Counted from the first letter of the stretch, positions 51,882 through 62,129 are shown. The stretch is DNA of 64,000 bases from Euborellia annulipes (GCA_023213315.1 JAKCPI010013796.1:1-64000); one strand, 5' to 3'. Notes: generated by a model not told the origin, from the letters alone. Program-made: numbers and translations.

Positions 51882-53399
51882 TAATAGGCAACAAAATCAT
51901 TTCTTTCTTAGACTTAAATTAATATAAACATTACTAACCAAAAATTGGAATATCAAAAATTATAGTTTAAAAAAATAAAAAACACGCTGTTTGTCGTCAA
52001 ATTTGGTCATGACAGATACATACATTTATTTTAAATAAATGTTAAAGTAATTTTTTTACTAGTTTGTTAAGAGGTCTAACAAGGTAGAATAGATTTCTAA
52101 TCTAGAGATATAGCTTCAAGATCCAGAATTAATCATTTCAATCGATCTAAATTTGTTTGGGTTTTCATCTACAGTAGTTTTCCAAGTTTGCTAGAGCATT
52201 CTCTTTTTTCACTTTTTCCTGGACGTTGAATATCGAATTTCATAAACATTTATCCATTATGAGCGCATTGGCGTAGTTAGAGAGTTTTCCTAGGGGGGGA
52301 GCGGGTCAGCTGATTAGCCACCACAAGGTTTCAATTTCGGTAATCGGATTAGAGATCAACTAACTTTTTAGTAGAATTGACAAATTTTTGAAGTAACGAA
52401 ATAATTTAATGTGAAATACATATAAAGGATTCGTCGTAATAATGGAGTTTCGATTTTTTAGGGAGGGGGACAATGATTTTTGTAGGGTCCACTGACCTTC
52501 TTGCCCCCCCCCCGCCACAACCTATATACGCGAATGTATGAGCGTATTAAAATTAAAAAAAAAATCAATAGGGGAGAGTGAAATTTGAGTAAAATAAATT
52601 GAGCGGTGTGGTCAAAATAAAAACTAATAAAGGCTCATATATTTAAGATCAAAAAATATCTCAAGAACGATCGGAAGGACTACCTTTGATGGCCATTGAA
52701 AAATTGAATTTTTTATTCAATTAGTCCATTAGGATATACGATACACGATTATTATTCTTGAGGTGGGGGACGGCAAAATATTGTTCGCTTACACGTAAAA
52801 AATGACTAGAATCGGCCCTTAAAACAGGTGGTTTATTTTAGAAAAAAGAAAGGCCCCCACAAGGCATCAGTAGACAAAAGTTGGCGAGAAGTTATTAGAG
52901 AATAAATCAGGAGAGATTTCTCATGCAAACGGGTAGACAGTCCTTGGATTGGTTGAACTGGAGGACTGATCTGAAAACTCCATTGGAATATCAAATTAAT
53001 TAAACATTCCTTGCATTAGAGAGTGCGTGGTCAAATATTACAACACTTTAAGAAAACTCCAACTAAATTAAATTAATATAATAATTTTAATGTAAGTATA
53101 TTAATAGAAACAAAACAAGAAATTGATATTTGTTATCAAAGTATGAGTGAAATAGATATATAATATTTATAATTAGGATGATTACATTTAATATAATTTT
53201 GTAGTAGTTGTAAATTGATAAACATTTTTTTTTTTTTATAAAAAACAAAAAGAAACGATCGTTTTGGTTTATTATTATATTTGCATATGAAAGACTGTGT
53301 CATCTGCTTGATGCAAATAAACATATACACTTATATTGAATTAATTTAATGATTATTTTTCTTATTAAATAAATACAATTCTTTTAGAAAAACAATCTC
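51882..53399. other. No gene recognised over 1.5 kb
   Basis: AT-rich DNA with C-run and G-run patches (52,297 and 52,502). Coding, RNA and repeat matches absent. Confidence 0.5.
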
Positions 53400-53445
53400 A
53401 AAACGTTTAACCGTTTCGGGAGAAATTCTCCCTTTATCAATGAAA
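53400..53445 (-). ncRNA. Incomplete hammerhead-like motif
   Basis: The minus strand has TTGATAA, extra A, stem II GGGAG/CTCCC, GAAA and ACGGTT. It shows the same T3/A8 core change as family K but lacks a pairing stem I, so it is probably decayed. Confidence 0.35.
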
Positions 53446-53804
53446 ATTTGAGAAAAATTATGAAATATAATGAATATATTACAAGGTTTTCAGCCTAGAA
53501 TGATCTGATTTCTTGTTTATTTAGTTGTTCAATATCAATTCATTTTCTTACTGTAAAACGTGCAATGAATCTAACTCTGGGTTTTATTGATGGAATAAAA
53601 TAAAAATGTCAATGTGAATAAATTTAAATTTATATAGAAAATAAAAATAAAGAAATTAAATATATGTATAATGATTTTAAAATTATAAAGGTTTTATTTG
53701 AACATTGAAGGCAGAATAATCGCGAAGCTGCTAGAGAATGAGAGGCAGCAAAAAGGCAGGAATCAATTTGCGATTTAATGGAGAGCAAAATTGATTAAAG
53801 GCGA
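53446..53804. other. No feature recognised
   Basis: AT-rich single-copy-looking DNA. Confidence 0.45.
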
Positions 53805-54598
53805 AAAAACAGACATTTTTTCAATATTTTCACGAATATCTTTTTTGTTTTACGTGAAACAAGATTATATAAAAAATGAAGATGATTATTAAAATTCTCT
53901 ATGAATTATGTCCCTTGCGTATAATCCATAAATCAATAGTGATTCCGTTAGGGTCAAAAATGGAAAAATTCATCAATTAAGACCGCCATGGGATCATATC
54001 TTTAATTCTATTCATCCCATCATCACGAATTTTTTAGATTTAATTAAAAAGTTATTTTTTAATTTTTAATAAAATCTAAAAAATAATAAGAAGATATTAA
54101 AAGACCTTCAAAATAATCCATGAAGGTTATAATTGATGAATTTGGCAGATTGCTACGCTATAACGAAACTATAGATTTAATGGAATATACGCATAAGATA
54201 TAATTCATTGAGGATTCCATAATCTAGCATTTATTAAATAAAAGCACTCTTCGACATATACATGGAAATACAGAAAAAAGGAAAAAGTTTTCTTGAAACC
54301 TTTAATCAATTTTAGGAAAAATAAAATTTCAAATCAATTTTACGTTATTTCTTATCGATGATGAGGGCGCTGTAAAGATATTATTGATTAACAGCCACCC
54401 TAATAAACATACAATGAGAGAAAAAAATAAATGATTAGTGGAACAACAAATATACCACAAGTGACAAATCTTATATTATATTCAAAATTACAACTTAAAC
54501 ATTAAGATGTTCAAACAAAAATACACTCGTCGGGAAATTGAATGAATTGAAAGGAGATTTGAACTTATTTGTGAATATAAAATGAATCTGAAAATTTC

Positions 54599-55366
54599 TC
54601 AAGGATTTCTAAAATGTATTTTTAAATGAGTTATGAGATTTGACCTTTGTGCGAAGGCCTTTGAGCAATGAGCACACTTAAAGGGCCTTTCTCCTGTATG
54701 TGTAAGCAAATGGCTATCGAGAGTGTTCTTGTGTGCAAATCTTTTGGGACACTCAGTACATTTATAAGGTTTCTCTCCTGTATGTATCCTTAAATGCGTT
54801 ATGAGATGAGATTTATCTGAGAAGCGTTTTTCACACTGAGCACATCCAAAAGGCTTTTCCCCGGAATGTATCCTTAAATGCGTTGTGAGATTAGATTTAT
54901 CTGAGAAGCGTTTTTCACACTGATCACAGCCAAAAGGCTTTTCCCCGGAATGTATCCTTAAATGCGTTGTGAGATTAGATTTATGTGAGAAGCGTTTTTC
55001 ACACTGAGCACAGCCAAAAGGCTTTTCCCCGGAATGTATCCTTAAATGCGTATGTGAGATTAGATTTCTGTGAGAAGCGTTTTTCACAATGAGGACATCC
55101 AAAAGGCTTTTCACCGGAATGTATCCTTAAATGCGTTGTGAGATTAGATTTATGTGAGAAGCGTTTTTCACAATGGGGACATCCAAAAGGCTTTTCACCG
55201 GAATGTATCCTTAAATGCGTTGTGAGATTAGATTTATGTGAGAAGCATTTGTCACAATGGGGACATCCAAAGGGCCTCTTACCGGAATGTACCAGCAAAT
55301 GTCGTGTTAGCTTATATTTTGATATAAATTTTTTTTGACATTCTGTACATTCGAAGAATTTCTGAC
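54599..55366 (-). pseudogene. C2H2 zinc-finger protein, main exon, copy 1 (frameshifted)
   Basis: The exon encodes nine C2H2 fingers with S/TGEKP linkers, ending at TGA (54,599-54,601). Fingers begin CTEC, CPHC (three), CAQC, CDQC, CAQC, CTEC and CAHC. A splice-acceptor context (TTCATTTAG on the minus strand) lies just before 55,366. One extra base at about 55,051 (CGTATGTGAG instead of CGTTGTGAG) breaks the frame inside the fourth finger, separating fingers 1-4 from 5-9. Such proteins bind DNA sequence-specifically in the nucleus. Three more fingers than copy 2 indicates gain or loss of near-identical fingers. With the second frameshift in the exon upstream this copy is a pseudogene. Confidence 0.85.
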
Positions 55367-55436
55367 CTAAATGAATTAGAAAATGTTAAATTATTTGTCA
55401 TAATGGATTTCAATGGATATTAAGGATTAAATTTAC

Positions 55437-55575
55437 CTTTAGTTAATACAATTAATATTCAAATGCTTTTTGAATAAACAGGATATTTTCGTTTGAATGC
55501 ATTTCTTTTGATGCTTTTCTAGAAATTCTTCGCTAATGAACATCATGTTACAGTAGCAGCACGGATGAAGGGGCC
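55437..55575 (-). pseudogene. Upstream exon of zinc-finger copy 1
   Basis: Bounded by TTTATTTCAG (acceptor) and GTAAAT (donor) on the minus strand. Encodes PLHPCCYCNMMFISEEFLEK then HQKKC, a C2HC-type finger. One base longer than its counterpart in copy 2, which brings a TAA in frame just before the donor, so joining it to the main exon fails. Confidence 0.7.
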
Positions 55576-55639
55576 CTGAAATAAAACACAAATCACTTAA
55601 AATCATAAAACTAACCTTAATAAATACTTAGTTAATGAC

Positions 55640-56448
55640 TAATGACTAGAGACCGGATTTTTATGCAGTAAAAAGTGCCAAAATATGCAGTTAAAAATGC
55701 TGAAATATGCAAGTAATATGCAGAATACGTTGAAATATGCAAATATATGCAGTAAAAGATGGCAAAATAAATTTTTTTATGCACTAAAAAATTAAAATTG
55801 AAGACAAAATGACTATATATTTGAAGGAGTGCTATGAGAGGAATAAAATGATAAAGTAAGCTATAGACACCAAGTGTCAAATATCTACTTTTATTGCGTA
55901 AAAAATTGCACAAAATTCTCGTTACATTTAATAATATAATATTATTAAAAAATCTTTAAACTCAAAGAAATAATAGGTACACTTGAATAAAATAAACATA
56001 ATAAATATAATTATGTTTCAAAAATGTGAACGAAAAAATACGGGGGGGGGGGTAGTTTTATTTAACAGACACGATTGTATTGTATTGCTTTTATTTTTTT
56101 ACCATATATTAACAAGCTTTTCTTATTGACGTACAAATAATAAACTAATAAAATAATGCAAATATTTGACCGGCTATAATAATCTGATCCCTACACTAAT
56201 TTACACACACACACACACACGAACACTCAATGTCCAAAATGGGCTATAGTTCCCGAAGGCCGTTAAAAAAAAATAAAGAAATAATTAACAAATGATCTCA
56301 AAAATAATTAAAATTTGATTGTAATTGTGAATAATTTATGTTTACAAGTGTCCTCCTGTTTTATTTCTTCTTTTTTTAATTCTTTCTCCGAAAAGTTACT
56401 TTTAAAACATCTGTATTTGGCACGAAATGTGCAATATTTGACAAAAAT
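55640..56448. other. Repeated ATATGCAG words; no gene
   Basis: At 55,655-55,790, AATATGCAG-type words recur about every 15-25 bases. A G-run (56,042-56,051), a SINE body scrap (TTTGACCGGCTATAATA, 56,165) and (CA)n at 56,205-56,220 follow. The 93-codon minus-strand frame at 55,632-55,913 is AT-driven. Confidence 0.5.
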
Positions 56449-57973
56449 AGATGGGTGGCAATTTCGGGACCAGCCGTGAAGCTATTGTATAGCATTTTTA
56501 TCAACTTATGCAAATTATAATATTATGCACATTTTTTTTTTTTTATAAAAATAGATGTGTGGCACTCGGGGACTGCCGCGGTAAAGCTATTGCATAGCAT
56601 TTTTTATCAACTTATGCAATTATAATATTTATGCAATATTTTTTTTCTTTGATATTAATTCAAGTTACACTTTTTGAGCGTGGTGACCGATAAGAAAACA
56701 ATGTTTTTTCTTTTTCTTTTATTGAATAAATGAGAAGTTAATATTGTTTAAAATATTTTTATTATCTTACAATACATGTAGGTTATTCAGGAATTTTTAT
56801 CATTGTAACTATAGGTTTATGGTAACTGAAATAAGAAACATAAGTTTGAGACTTGATATCCTCTAAATATCTGGAAAATACCGCGTCAATGGTGGTCCCA
56901 TATTTTGTTGTGGATTCTTGTGGATCATTATTCATTTTCAAATTCAATTTTTCCGAAAGAAAAGTTGTCAACCGCTCTGAATTTTTATCAGTGAAGTTGA
57001 TGTTGAAATCGCCAGCCAAGATAAGTGGAAATTTATTACCATTTGTACCAAGTATTTTCGACCCTTCTTCAGTGTACTCCAGTAAAGTGCGATGAATAAA
57101 ATGCTCTACCTCGTCCAATTTTGGATTCGGAGAAATGTAAATTGCTACCATGACTATGTGTAGGCCATTTCTAAGTTTGCATAAGCACGCACAAATATCT
57201 CCAACAAATGAGCGCCTAACATTAACATCGCTAACGTGTGCAATATTTATTTCAATATTCGGAGTCATAATATTAGTAACATTATTATTATTTTGGTAAA
57301 TAGCTACCCCACCTTTTGGAACAGTATCTCGTTTGAATTGAACAATACAATTGAAATGAGGTATTTCAATCGGATTATCACGCGTCATGCAAGTTTCGGT
57401 AAGAAGTAACACATTTGTTTGTCTCGTAACTGAATCTTGTAAATCGTATTTGTGACTATTTAGACTTTGGCAATTGAAAGTCATTATTGAAATGCCATTT
57501 CTATTACTAATGAAATCTAAGACACTTTGAGCTATCGTCTGAACACTATTTAAAGACAGTCTTTTGAATTCTTGCAACAAAGATGCAGTCGATGCAGCTT
57601 GCCTTCGATTATGATAAAACTTGAATGTAGAATTATCGTTTTTTGTCGTGATATACAATTTTTCAATATTAGTCACCCGAGAGAGCGCAACATAAACGAG
57701 TTCCTGAGAATGTGCTTTACTATACTCATATACTATTTCGTCAAAAGTTCCACCTTGCGACTTATGTATAGTTAGAGCAAGAGCTGAAGTTAATGGAAAA
57801 TGTTTGCGTTTGGCTATACATTTTCTATCCGATGTTAATGAAATATTTGCTGTTCGTAATTCAATGGGAACAGCGAGATTGCCGACTCTATTTTGCACTG
57901 CTAGAGTGGCTGCTTTTTGCCTTTTTTTTCTACCCACTTTACCTACGGTTACCAATAATAACCGAAATGTCAA
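56449..57973 (-). mobile_element. Helentron (rolling-circle transposon), 5'-truncated
   Basis: The minus strand runs from the C-terminal helicase region to an endonuclease domain and then a non-coding tail. The tail appears twice in tandem-like form (56,552-56,645 and 56,449-56,540), each with GCATAAGTTGATAAAAA, CTAT(G/A)CAATAGCTT and a GTGCCAC/TTGCCAC end. The tail is the same as the 3' end of the 39,328-39,690 element. The Rep nuclease and most of the helicase are absent, cut off where sequence of another repeat (57,948-58,107) begins. Confidence 0.8.
56783..57973 (-). pseudogene. Helentron Pif1-like helicase C-terminus fused to AP-endonuclease domain
   Basis: Open frame of 396 codons. Its first ~15 residues derive from the adjoining repeat. 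Residues ~60-110 carry Pif1/RecD-type motifs ALALTIHKSQGGTFDEIVYE and ELVYVALSRVTNIEKLYIT. Residues ~160-396 form an endonuclease/exonuclease/phosphatase fold: IMTFNCQSLN, LLLTETCM, VAIYISPNP, LILAGDFNINF and TTIDAVFSRY. The helicase-then-endonuclease order defines Helentrons. The usual SDH near the C-terminus reads SYH, so a metal-binding Asp seems to be replaced. Truncated N-terminally; it cannot be a complete RepHel. Good evidence for class, moderate for decay state. Confidence 0.85.
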
Positions 57974-58107
57974 AAATCCAATTTAGAATGGTTATTCCTC
58001 GACTGTTAAATGAGAATCGATCATTATTTTTGAATTAAAGTCAACATGAACTGCAAATTGCAAGTGATATCTGATTAATAATAAAGGAATAAACATATTA
58101 ATATTTC
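57948..58107 (+). repeat. ATGCGAAGCAT-family 3' segment abutting the Helentron gene
   Basis: GGTTACCAATAATAACCGAA through AAATGAGAATCGATCATTAT to AAACATATTAATATTT matches 2110-2275 and 23,660-23,820. It joins the helicase frame abruptly in the middle of a ~120-bp unit. The terminal hairpin is missing. Confidence 0.75.
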
Positions 58108-58203
58108 TGATACAATTTTGATGGCTGTATATGTATATAATTAAGTAATGGAGAGGGATTCAGCCAATGGGTAGCCTCTGCTGAATAAAAAACTCCCAAT
58201 TAT

Positions 58204-58247
58204 GGAAAACGTTTCGGCTTTAATTAAATAATGCCATCATCAGTTCC
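58204..58247 (-). ncRNA. Hammerhead-ribozyme-like motif, family J
   Basis: On the minus strand: stem I GGAA / TTCC, core CTGATGA, unpaired T, stem II GGC/GCC with a long AT-rich loop, GAAA, stem III ACGT, cleavage-site T. All core positions are present; stem II is only three pairs. Confidence 0.6.
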
Positions 58248-58718
58248 TAAGAGCTGAAAAAAAGCGATAGAGCACACATGTAAAATTACAATAAAATTTT
58301 TTACAAAAAATCCAAACTTGTTAATTACAAAATTATATCTTACAGTATTAGCGACACAATTAATTTTATAAATAAATTGTCCGCAGGCAGAGTTGTTGTG
58401 GATTTTATCATAATATACAAAATTATATGAATTACAAAATGGTACATAAATCTTGGTGTGCTCTCACTTGATATGCGCAACGTCTCAAGTACAAATATAG
58501 CAAATTTCAATTTCATTCAATTAATAATAATAATAATTATGAGGACATTGATCTAATTAGGATCACTGACCCCTCACAAACATCTCTTAATAAAAGATTT
58601 CTCAAAAATAATTAATAAACATTAAGAATAACAAAATTCGAATTTAAAATGAAAGATAAATAAAAATAAAAAACAAATTTTTTCCTTCTTTACCTTTTTA
58701 TTATACCACCGTGAAACA

Positions 58719-58973
58719 CCTCTCAATTTATTGATCTATTTACAATATGTAGATGATTCGATTGCGATTGTCCCTCATAATCAAATGGATATGATATTGG
58801 AGAAATTCAATGCTTTCCATCCAGATTTGAGTTTTACGTATGAAATAGAAATTAATGGCCAAATATCGTTCCTTGATCTTTTGATAATCAAAAATCCCAG
58901 TGGTTCTCTATCATTTGACCTGTATGTGAAGCCATCTGACAGTGGACGTTTCAAGCAGAAGACAACCTTATGA
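58719..58973 (+). pseudogene. Penelope-type reverse transcriptase fragment
   Basis: Reads IYLQYVDDSIAIVPHNQ, KFNAFHPDLSFTYEIEINGQ, ISFLDLLI and LYVKPSD before a stop. The YVDD active-site box followed by FLD..I and LYVKPSDS is characteristic of Penelope-like element RT. Only about 80 codons survive. The GIY-YIG endonuclease and most of the RT are missing. The apparent start is a TTG inside the domain. This gives the protein evidence linking the ribozyme-bearing repeats to Penelope-like elements. Confidence 0.8.
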
Positions 58974-59156
58974 TGCAGAAGACAACCCATTATAGATTGC
59001 TGTAAACACAGTGATTATCTCTTTATATATCACTACCACTACAGAGATAAGTAAGGCTTATAATTGCATTTAATATATAATACAAAAATAAATAGCAATT
59101 CTTTTCTAGATGGAATATTTTAGATTAGTATTTATTATTTATTATTTTAAAAAAGG

Positions 59157-61381
59157 GAGTTCGAACGTTGGTCGAGGTCAGACGTGTTTTTGTCCTTCTC
59201 TCTTTCTTGAGATCTGCCTAGTGAAATAGCCTGGTGAGTTTTGCTTTTTTCGCTTCTTTACTGTGTTTTTCGTCGCTTATTTACTCGTTAATTACATCAA
59301 TCGATATGGATAAAGAAGAACTAATCGAAATTTTAGCAAATTGGAAGAAGGAAATGATGGATGAATTTGATAGGAGAATCAACGTTTTGGCGGAGAACAT
59401 TGGAGTGATGATGGAGGAGAGACTATCTAGGGCTGAAAGCAGGATTTGCTACATGGAAAGAGAAAGTAAGGCGAAAAATATATTGATACATGGAATAGAG
59501 GAGAGGGAAACAAACTTATTCGAATTAGAAAATGGTATCATTGAATTTATAAAAGAAAAAAATATACAACGAATTTAATATAAACCAAATAAATTTTGTA
59601 AAGAGAGTGGGTCGACCCCAAAAAGGGAAAAAAAGACCCATTCTAATATCTCTCCTCTCTCTAAGAATTAAAAATATCCTAATGAGAAATAAAAATAAAT
59701 TAAAGGAAGATCACCAGTATATAACGGAGGACTTCCCCAAAGACGTTTTGGAGGCGAGGAAGAAACTAGTTCCTGAATTGGTGAAGGCTAGAGGCGAGGG
59801 AAAGTTCGCTATCATCAAATACGACAAACTTATCATAAAGGATTCCCCAAAACAAGACAACAACAACATTAAAAAGAGACCCTTAACAACATCACCGATA
59901 GGAGATGTTGAGGGCGAAGAGGGGAATGGATGTGTGATACAGAGTGCGGAAAAGAGGGGGAAGACCGATGTTATTTACAAACAAAAGCAAAAACTGAACC
60001 AATTTACTTTTCTTAAGGGAAGTGGATCACAAAGAGATTCAAACTCTGATTCTAATCCCGGAACTATAGTATAGAATTATTGGCGTGGGCCCTCGAATAC
60101 ACCGGCTAAGAGCTCCATCCACCACCCAGTAGGTCTGGTCAACCCGGGTGATTTAGACCAAAACCTCCCAAATAGGTATAATAATCCCGAAAATACAAAA
60201 CATTTTAACTATACATCACCGAATAATTCTAATAATAAATCAATTAATCCCGATTGCAATACTATTTTTGGCTCTATTAAAAATGATAATATGAATTATA
60301 AAATTAAACAGAAAAATATAAGTATTAAATATAAAAGCGACATTTCCTGCAAAAATAATAATAATAATAACAGTAACGATATTAATCCAAATAAAGATAA
60401 AAACAAAATTAAGATAAACAAGAGAATGGAAAATGTTACCAAAATTGGCACATTAAATGTTCGAAGTCTAAAAGGTGAGGAAAAATTGTTAGAATTGGAA
60501 AATGCTATGAGCGATTCAAAAATAGATATCCTTGGACTGGCAGAAATAAGACGTCTTGATGAGAAAATTATTAAAAGAAAAAGTGGATACACTTTATATC
60601 ATAAAGGAACAATTGCAGGTCAGAGAGGAGTGGGATTCTTGATAAGTCCGGACCTAGCAGATAGGATTGAAGAATTTAAGGGTATCTCCGACAGAATCGC
60701 AACTTTAAAAATAAAATATAAAAATGAACATTTCTTAAATCTAATTCAAGTCTATGCACCTACGTCAGAGTCAAATGAAGAAGCATGCGAAGAATTTTAC
60801 CAATTACTTAACGAAACAATAAAAAACAACACACCTAAGTACAACAACCAATTAATTATCATGGGTGATTTTAATTCTAAAATTGGACAAAGAGAAATTA
60901 ATGAAGAAAGAGTTATGGGACCTTACAACTATGGAATTAGAAACGAAAGAGGATACAAATTAATAAATTTCTGCCAAGAAAATAATTTGAAAATAGTTAA
61001 TAGCTATTTCAAAAATAGAGCAGGAATGAAATGGACCTGGCTCCATCCAAATGGATATAATAAATCGGAAATTGATTATATAATTACACCATATCTCAAT
61101 ATAATAATCAAGTTTAAAATTCTAAACAAGTTTTCTTTTTACACAGACCATAGACTCTTATATACAGAAATATCTACACACTCAATAAGAAAAAGACCTC
61201 GGCCTGAATGGAATGGTAAACCTATCACAAACTTCTCAAAACTAGATAATGAAACAATTAATAATATGGAAGAACAACTAAAAATTATGAATTTCCCTTT
61301 ATATACTGATACTCAAAAGCAATATAATGATTTTGAATTAATTTTGAAAACAATACAAAAACAAATAAAATTAAAAAATTA
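59157..61381 (+). mobile_element. RTE-type LINE, 5' half (ORF1 and endonuclease)
   Basis: Begins near GAGTTCGAACGTTGGTCG with a 5' UTR, then ORF1 (59,306-60,074) and ORF2 (from about 60,291/60,426). A Penelope-like palindrome (61,363-61,734) ends ORF2. Sequence beyond (61,736-61,960) still looks like degraded linker (KSLETIKNEPILSNDTKI), and the RT is absent. It could be the 5' part of the same family as the RT copies elsewhere, but there is no overlap to prove it. Confidence 0.8.
59306..60074 (+). pseudogene. RTE-type LINE ORF1 protein, frameshifted
   Basis: Starts MDKEELIEILANWKKEMMDE with a charged, probably coiled-coil N-terminus (to about residue 65) and AKNILIHGIEE, the start of an RNA-binding fold. 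A frameshift at about 59,575 moves to FVKRVGRPQKGKKRPILISL, YITEDFPKDVLEARKKLVPE and GKFAIIKYDKLII, typical of LINE ORF1 RNA-binding domains, ending at 60,074. The product would coat LINE RNA in the RNP. The frameshift separates the coiled coil from the RNA-binding part. Confidence 0.8.
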
Positions 61382-61382
61382 A
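60291..61382 (+). CDS. RTE-type LINE ORF2, AP-endonuclease domain (truncated)
   Basis: From the internal ATG at 60,426 (MENVTKIGTLNVRSLKGEEK) the frame gives a complete APE-type endonuclease: TLNVRSL, ILGLAEIRRL (catalytic E), IQVYAPTSESNEE, IIMGDFNSKIG (D and N), MKWTWLHPNG, KSEIDYIIT (D) and YTDHRLLYTE (D-H pair). All catalytic residues appear present. Upstream codons (60,291-60,425) are asparagine/lysine-rich and may be untranslated. The stop at 61,380-61,382 is supplied where the palindromic insertion starts, so the protein ends before the RT. It would nick target DNA for target-primed reverse transcription. Confidence 0.85.
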   Translation: MNYKIKQKNISIKYKSDISCKNNNNNNSNDINPNKDKNKIKINKRMENVTKIGTLNVRSLKGEEKLLELENAMSDSKIDILGLAEIRRLDEKIIKRKSGYTLYHKGTIAGQRGVGFLISPDLADRIEEFKGISDRIATLKIKYKNEHFLNLIQVYAPTSESNEEACEEFYQLLNETIKNNTPKYNNQLIIMGDFNSKIGQREINEERVMGPYNYGIRNERGYKLINFCQENNLKIVNSYFKNRAGMKWTWLHPNGYNKSEIDYIITPYLNIIIKFKILNKFSFYTDHRLLYTEISTHSIRKRPRPEWNGKPITNFSKLDNETINNMEEQLKIMNFPLYTDTQKQYNDFELILKTIQKQIKLKN

Positions 61383-61428
61383 TAGGTTTTTGGACAATTT
61401 TATATTTTAATTATTTTTATTAATTTTT

Positions 61429-61466
61429 GCACAACGTTTCGTCCGTTTCCGGACTTTATCAAGTGC
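61429..61466 (-). ncRNA. Hammerhead-like motif, T3-A8 variant (left arm, family K)
   Basis: Mirror of 61,626-61,663. Confidence 0.55.
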
Positions 61467-61625
61467 TGAAAAAAAAAAAGTACAAGAACAATAGATTGGG
61501 AAAATTAAATTAATGCATATTTCAAAAATACAACTATACATGATATGCCACATGTCACTTACCTATGTCATAGTATGCATTAATTTAATTTTCCCAATCT
61601 ATTGTTCTTGTACTTTTGTTTTTCA

Positions 61626-61663
61626 GCACTTGATAAAGTCCGGAAACGGACGAAACGTTGTGC
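61626..61663 (+). ncRNA. Hammerhead-like motif, T3-A8 variant (right arm, family K)
   Basis: Stem I GCAC (61,626-61,629) / GTGC (61,660-61,663). Core TTGATAA instead of CTGATGA, then an extra A, stem II GTCC/GGAC, GAAA at 61,652-61,655, stem III ACGT, cleavage-site T at 61,659. The two core changes are at positions 3 and 8, which form a Watson-Crick pair in the known structure, so T3-A8 would preserve pairing. Confidence 0.6.
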
Positions 61664-61735
61664 AAAAAATTAATAAAATACATTAATAAAATAAAAAATT
61701 GTCCAAAAAACCTATTAATTTTTTAATTTTATTTA

Positions 61736-62129
61736 AATAAAGAATGGACATGAAACAACTGAATTTATCAACAAAACAAATCTTTAGAAACAATTAAAAA
61801 TGAGCCAATACTATCAAACGACACAAAAATCTTATTAAAATAAGAAATAAAATAAAAGAAAAAGAGAAACACAGCTATCTATAATTTTCGAATTAATAAA
61901 CTTGTAAAATCTATTGCTGTACAAATAATTAATGGACTTTGGTCGAAGTAAATGAAGGAAGGGAATTTATATAGAAGGGGCCACACACTATAAAATAAGA
62001 ATTTTCTCATTATACTAAATATTAATTCATCTCTAGAAAATATTTATTATAAATGTCAGATTCATGTAAAATTACGTTGTTTTTTTTTTCATTAAATAAT
62101 AAATCTTAGATAGGGATTCTAGGATATAT
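61736..62129. other. Degraded LINE linker, then AT-rich DNA
   Basis: A broken frame resembling the region between endonuclease and RT is visible to about 61,960. After that nothing was recognised. Confidence 0.45.

Larger units (their letters stand above)
53805..55625 (-). repeat. Segmental inverted duplication, copy 1 (zinc-finger locus)
   Basis: The zinc-finger gene and its downstream ~750 bp match 62,130-63,640 in opposite orientation, including non-coding words such as AATCAATAATATCTTTACAG (minus strand) and CTCTATGAATTAT. The duplication therefore covered a genomic segment rather than only a cDNA. Confidence 0.85.
58138..58980 (+). mobile_element. Penelope-like element remnant
   Basis: A hammerhead-bearing end (minus strand, 58,204-58,247) is followed on the plus strand by an RT fragment. 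The opposite orientation of the ribozyme end and the RT fits the inverted pLTR pieces common at Penelope-like element 5' ends, though a rearrangement is also possible. Confidence 0.65.
61363..61734. mobile_element. Penelope-like palindromic repeat, family K, inside the LINE
   Basis: Arms of about 155 bp (AATAGGTTTTTGGACAATTT, GCACAACGTTTCGTCCG, AAGTACAAGAACAATAGATT) are inverted around a ~55-bp loop. Outer arm ends include AAATAAAATTAAAAAATT, part of the LINE reading frame on the left, so the palindrome extends into host-element sequence. A hammerhead fold lies in each arm. Confidence 0.8.
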
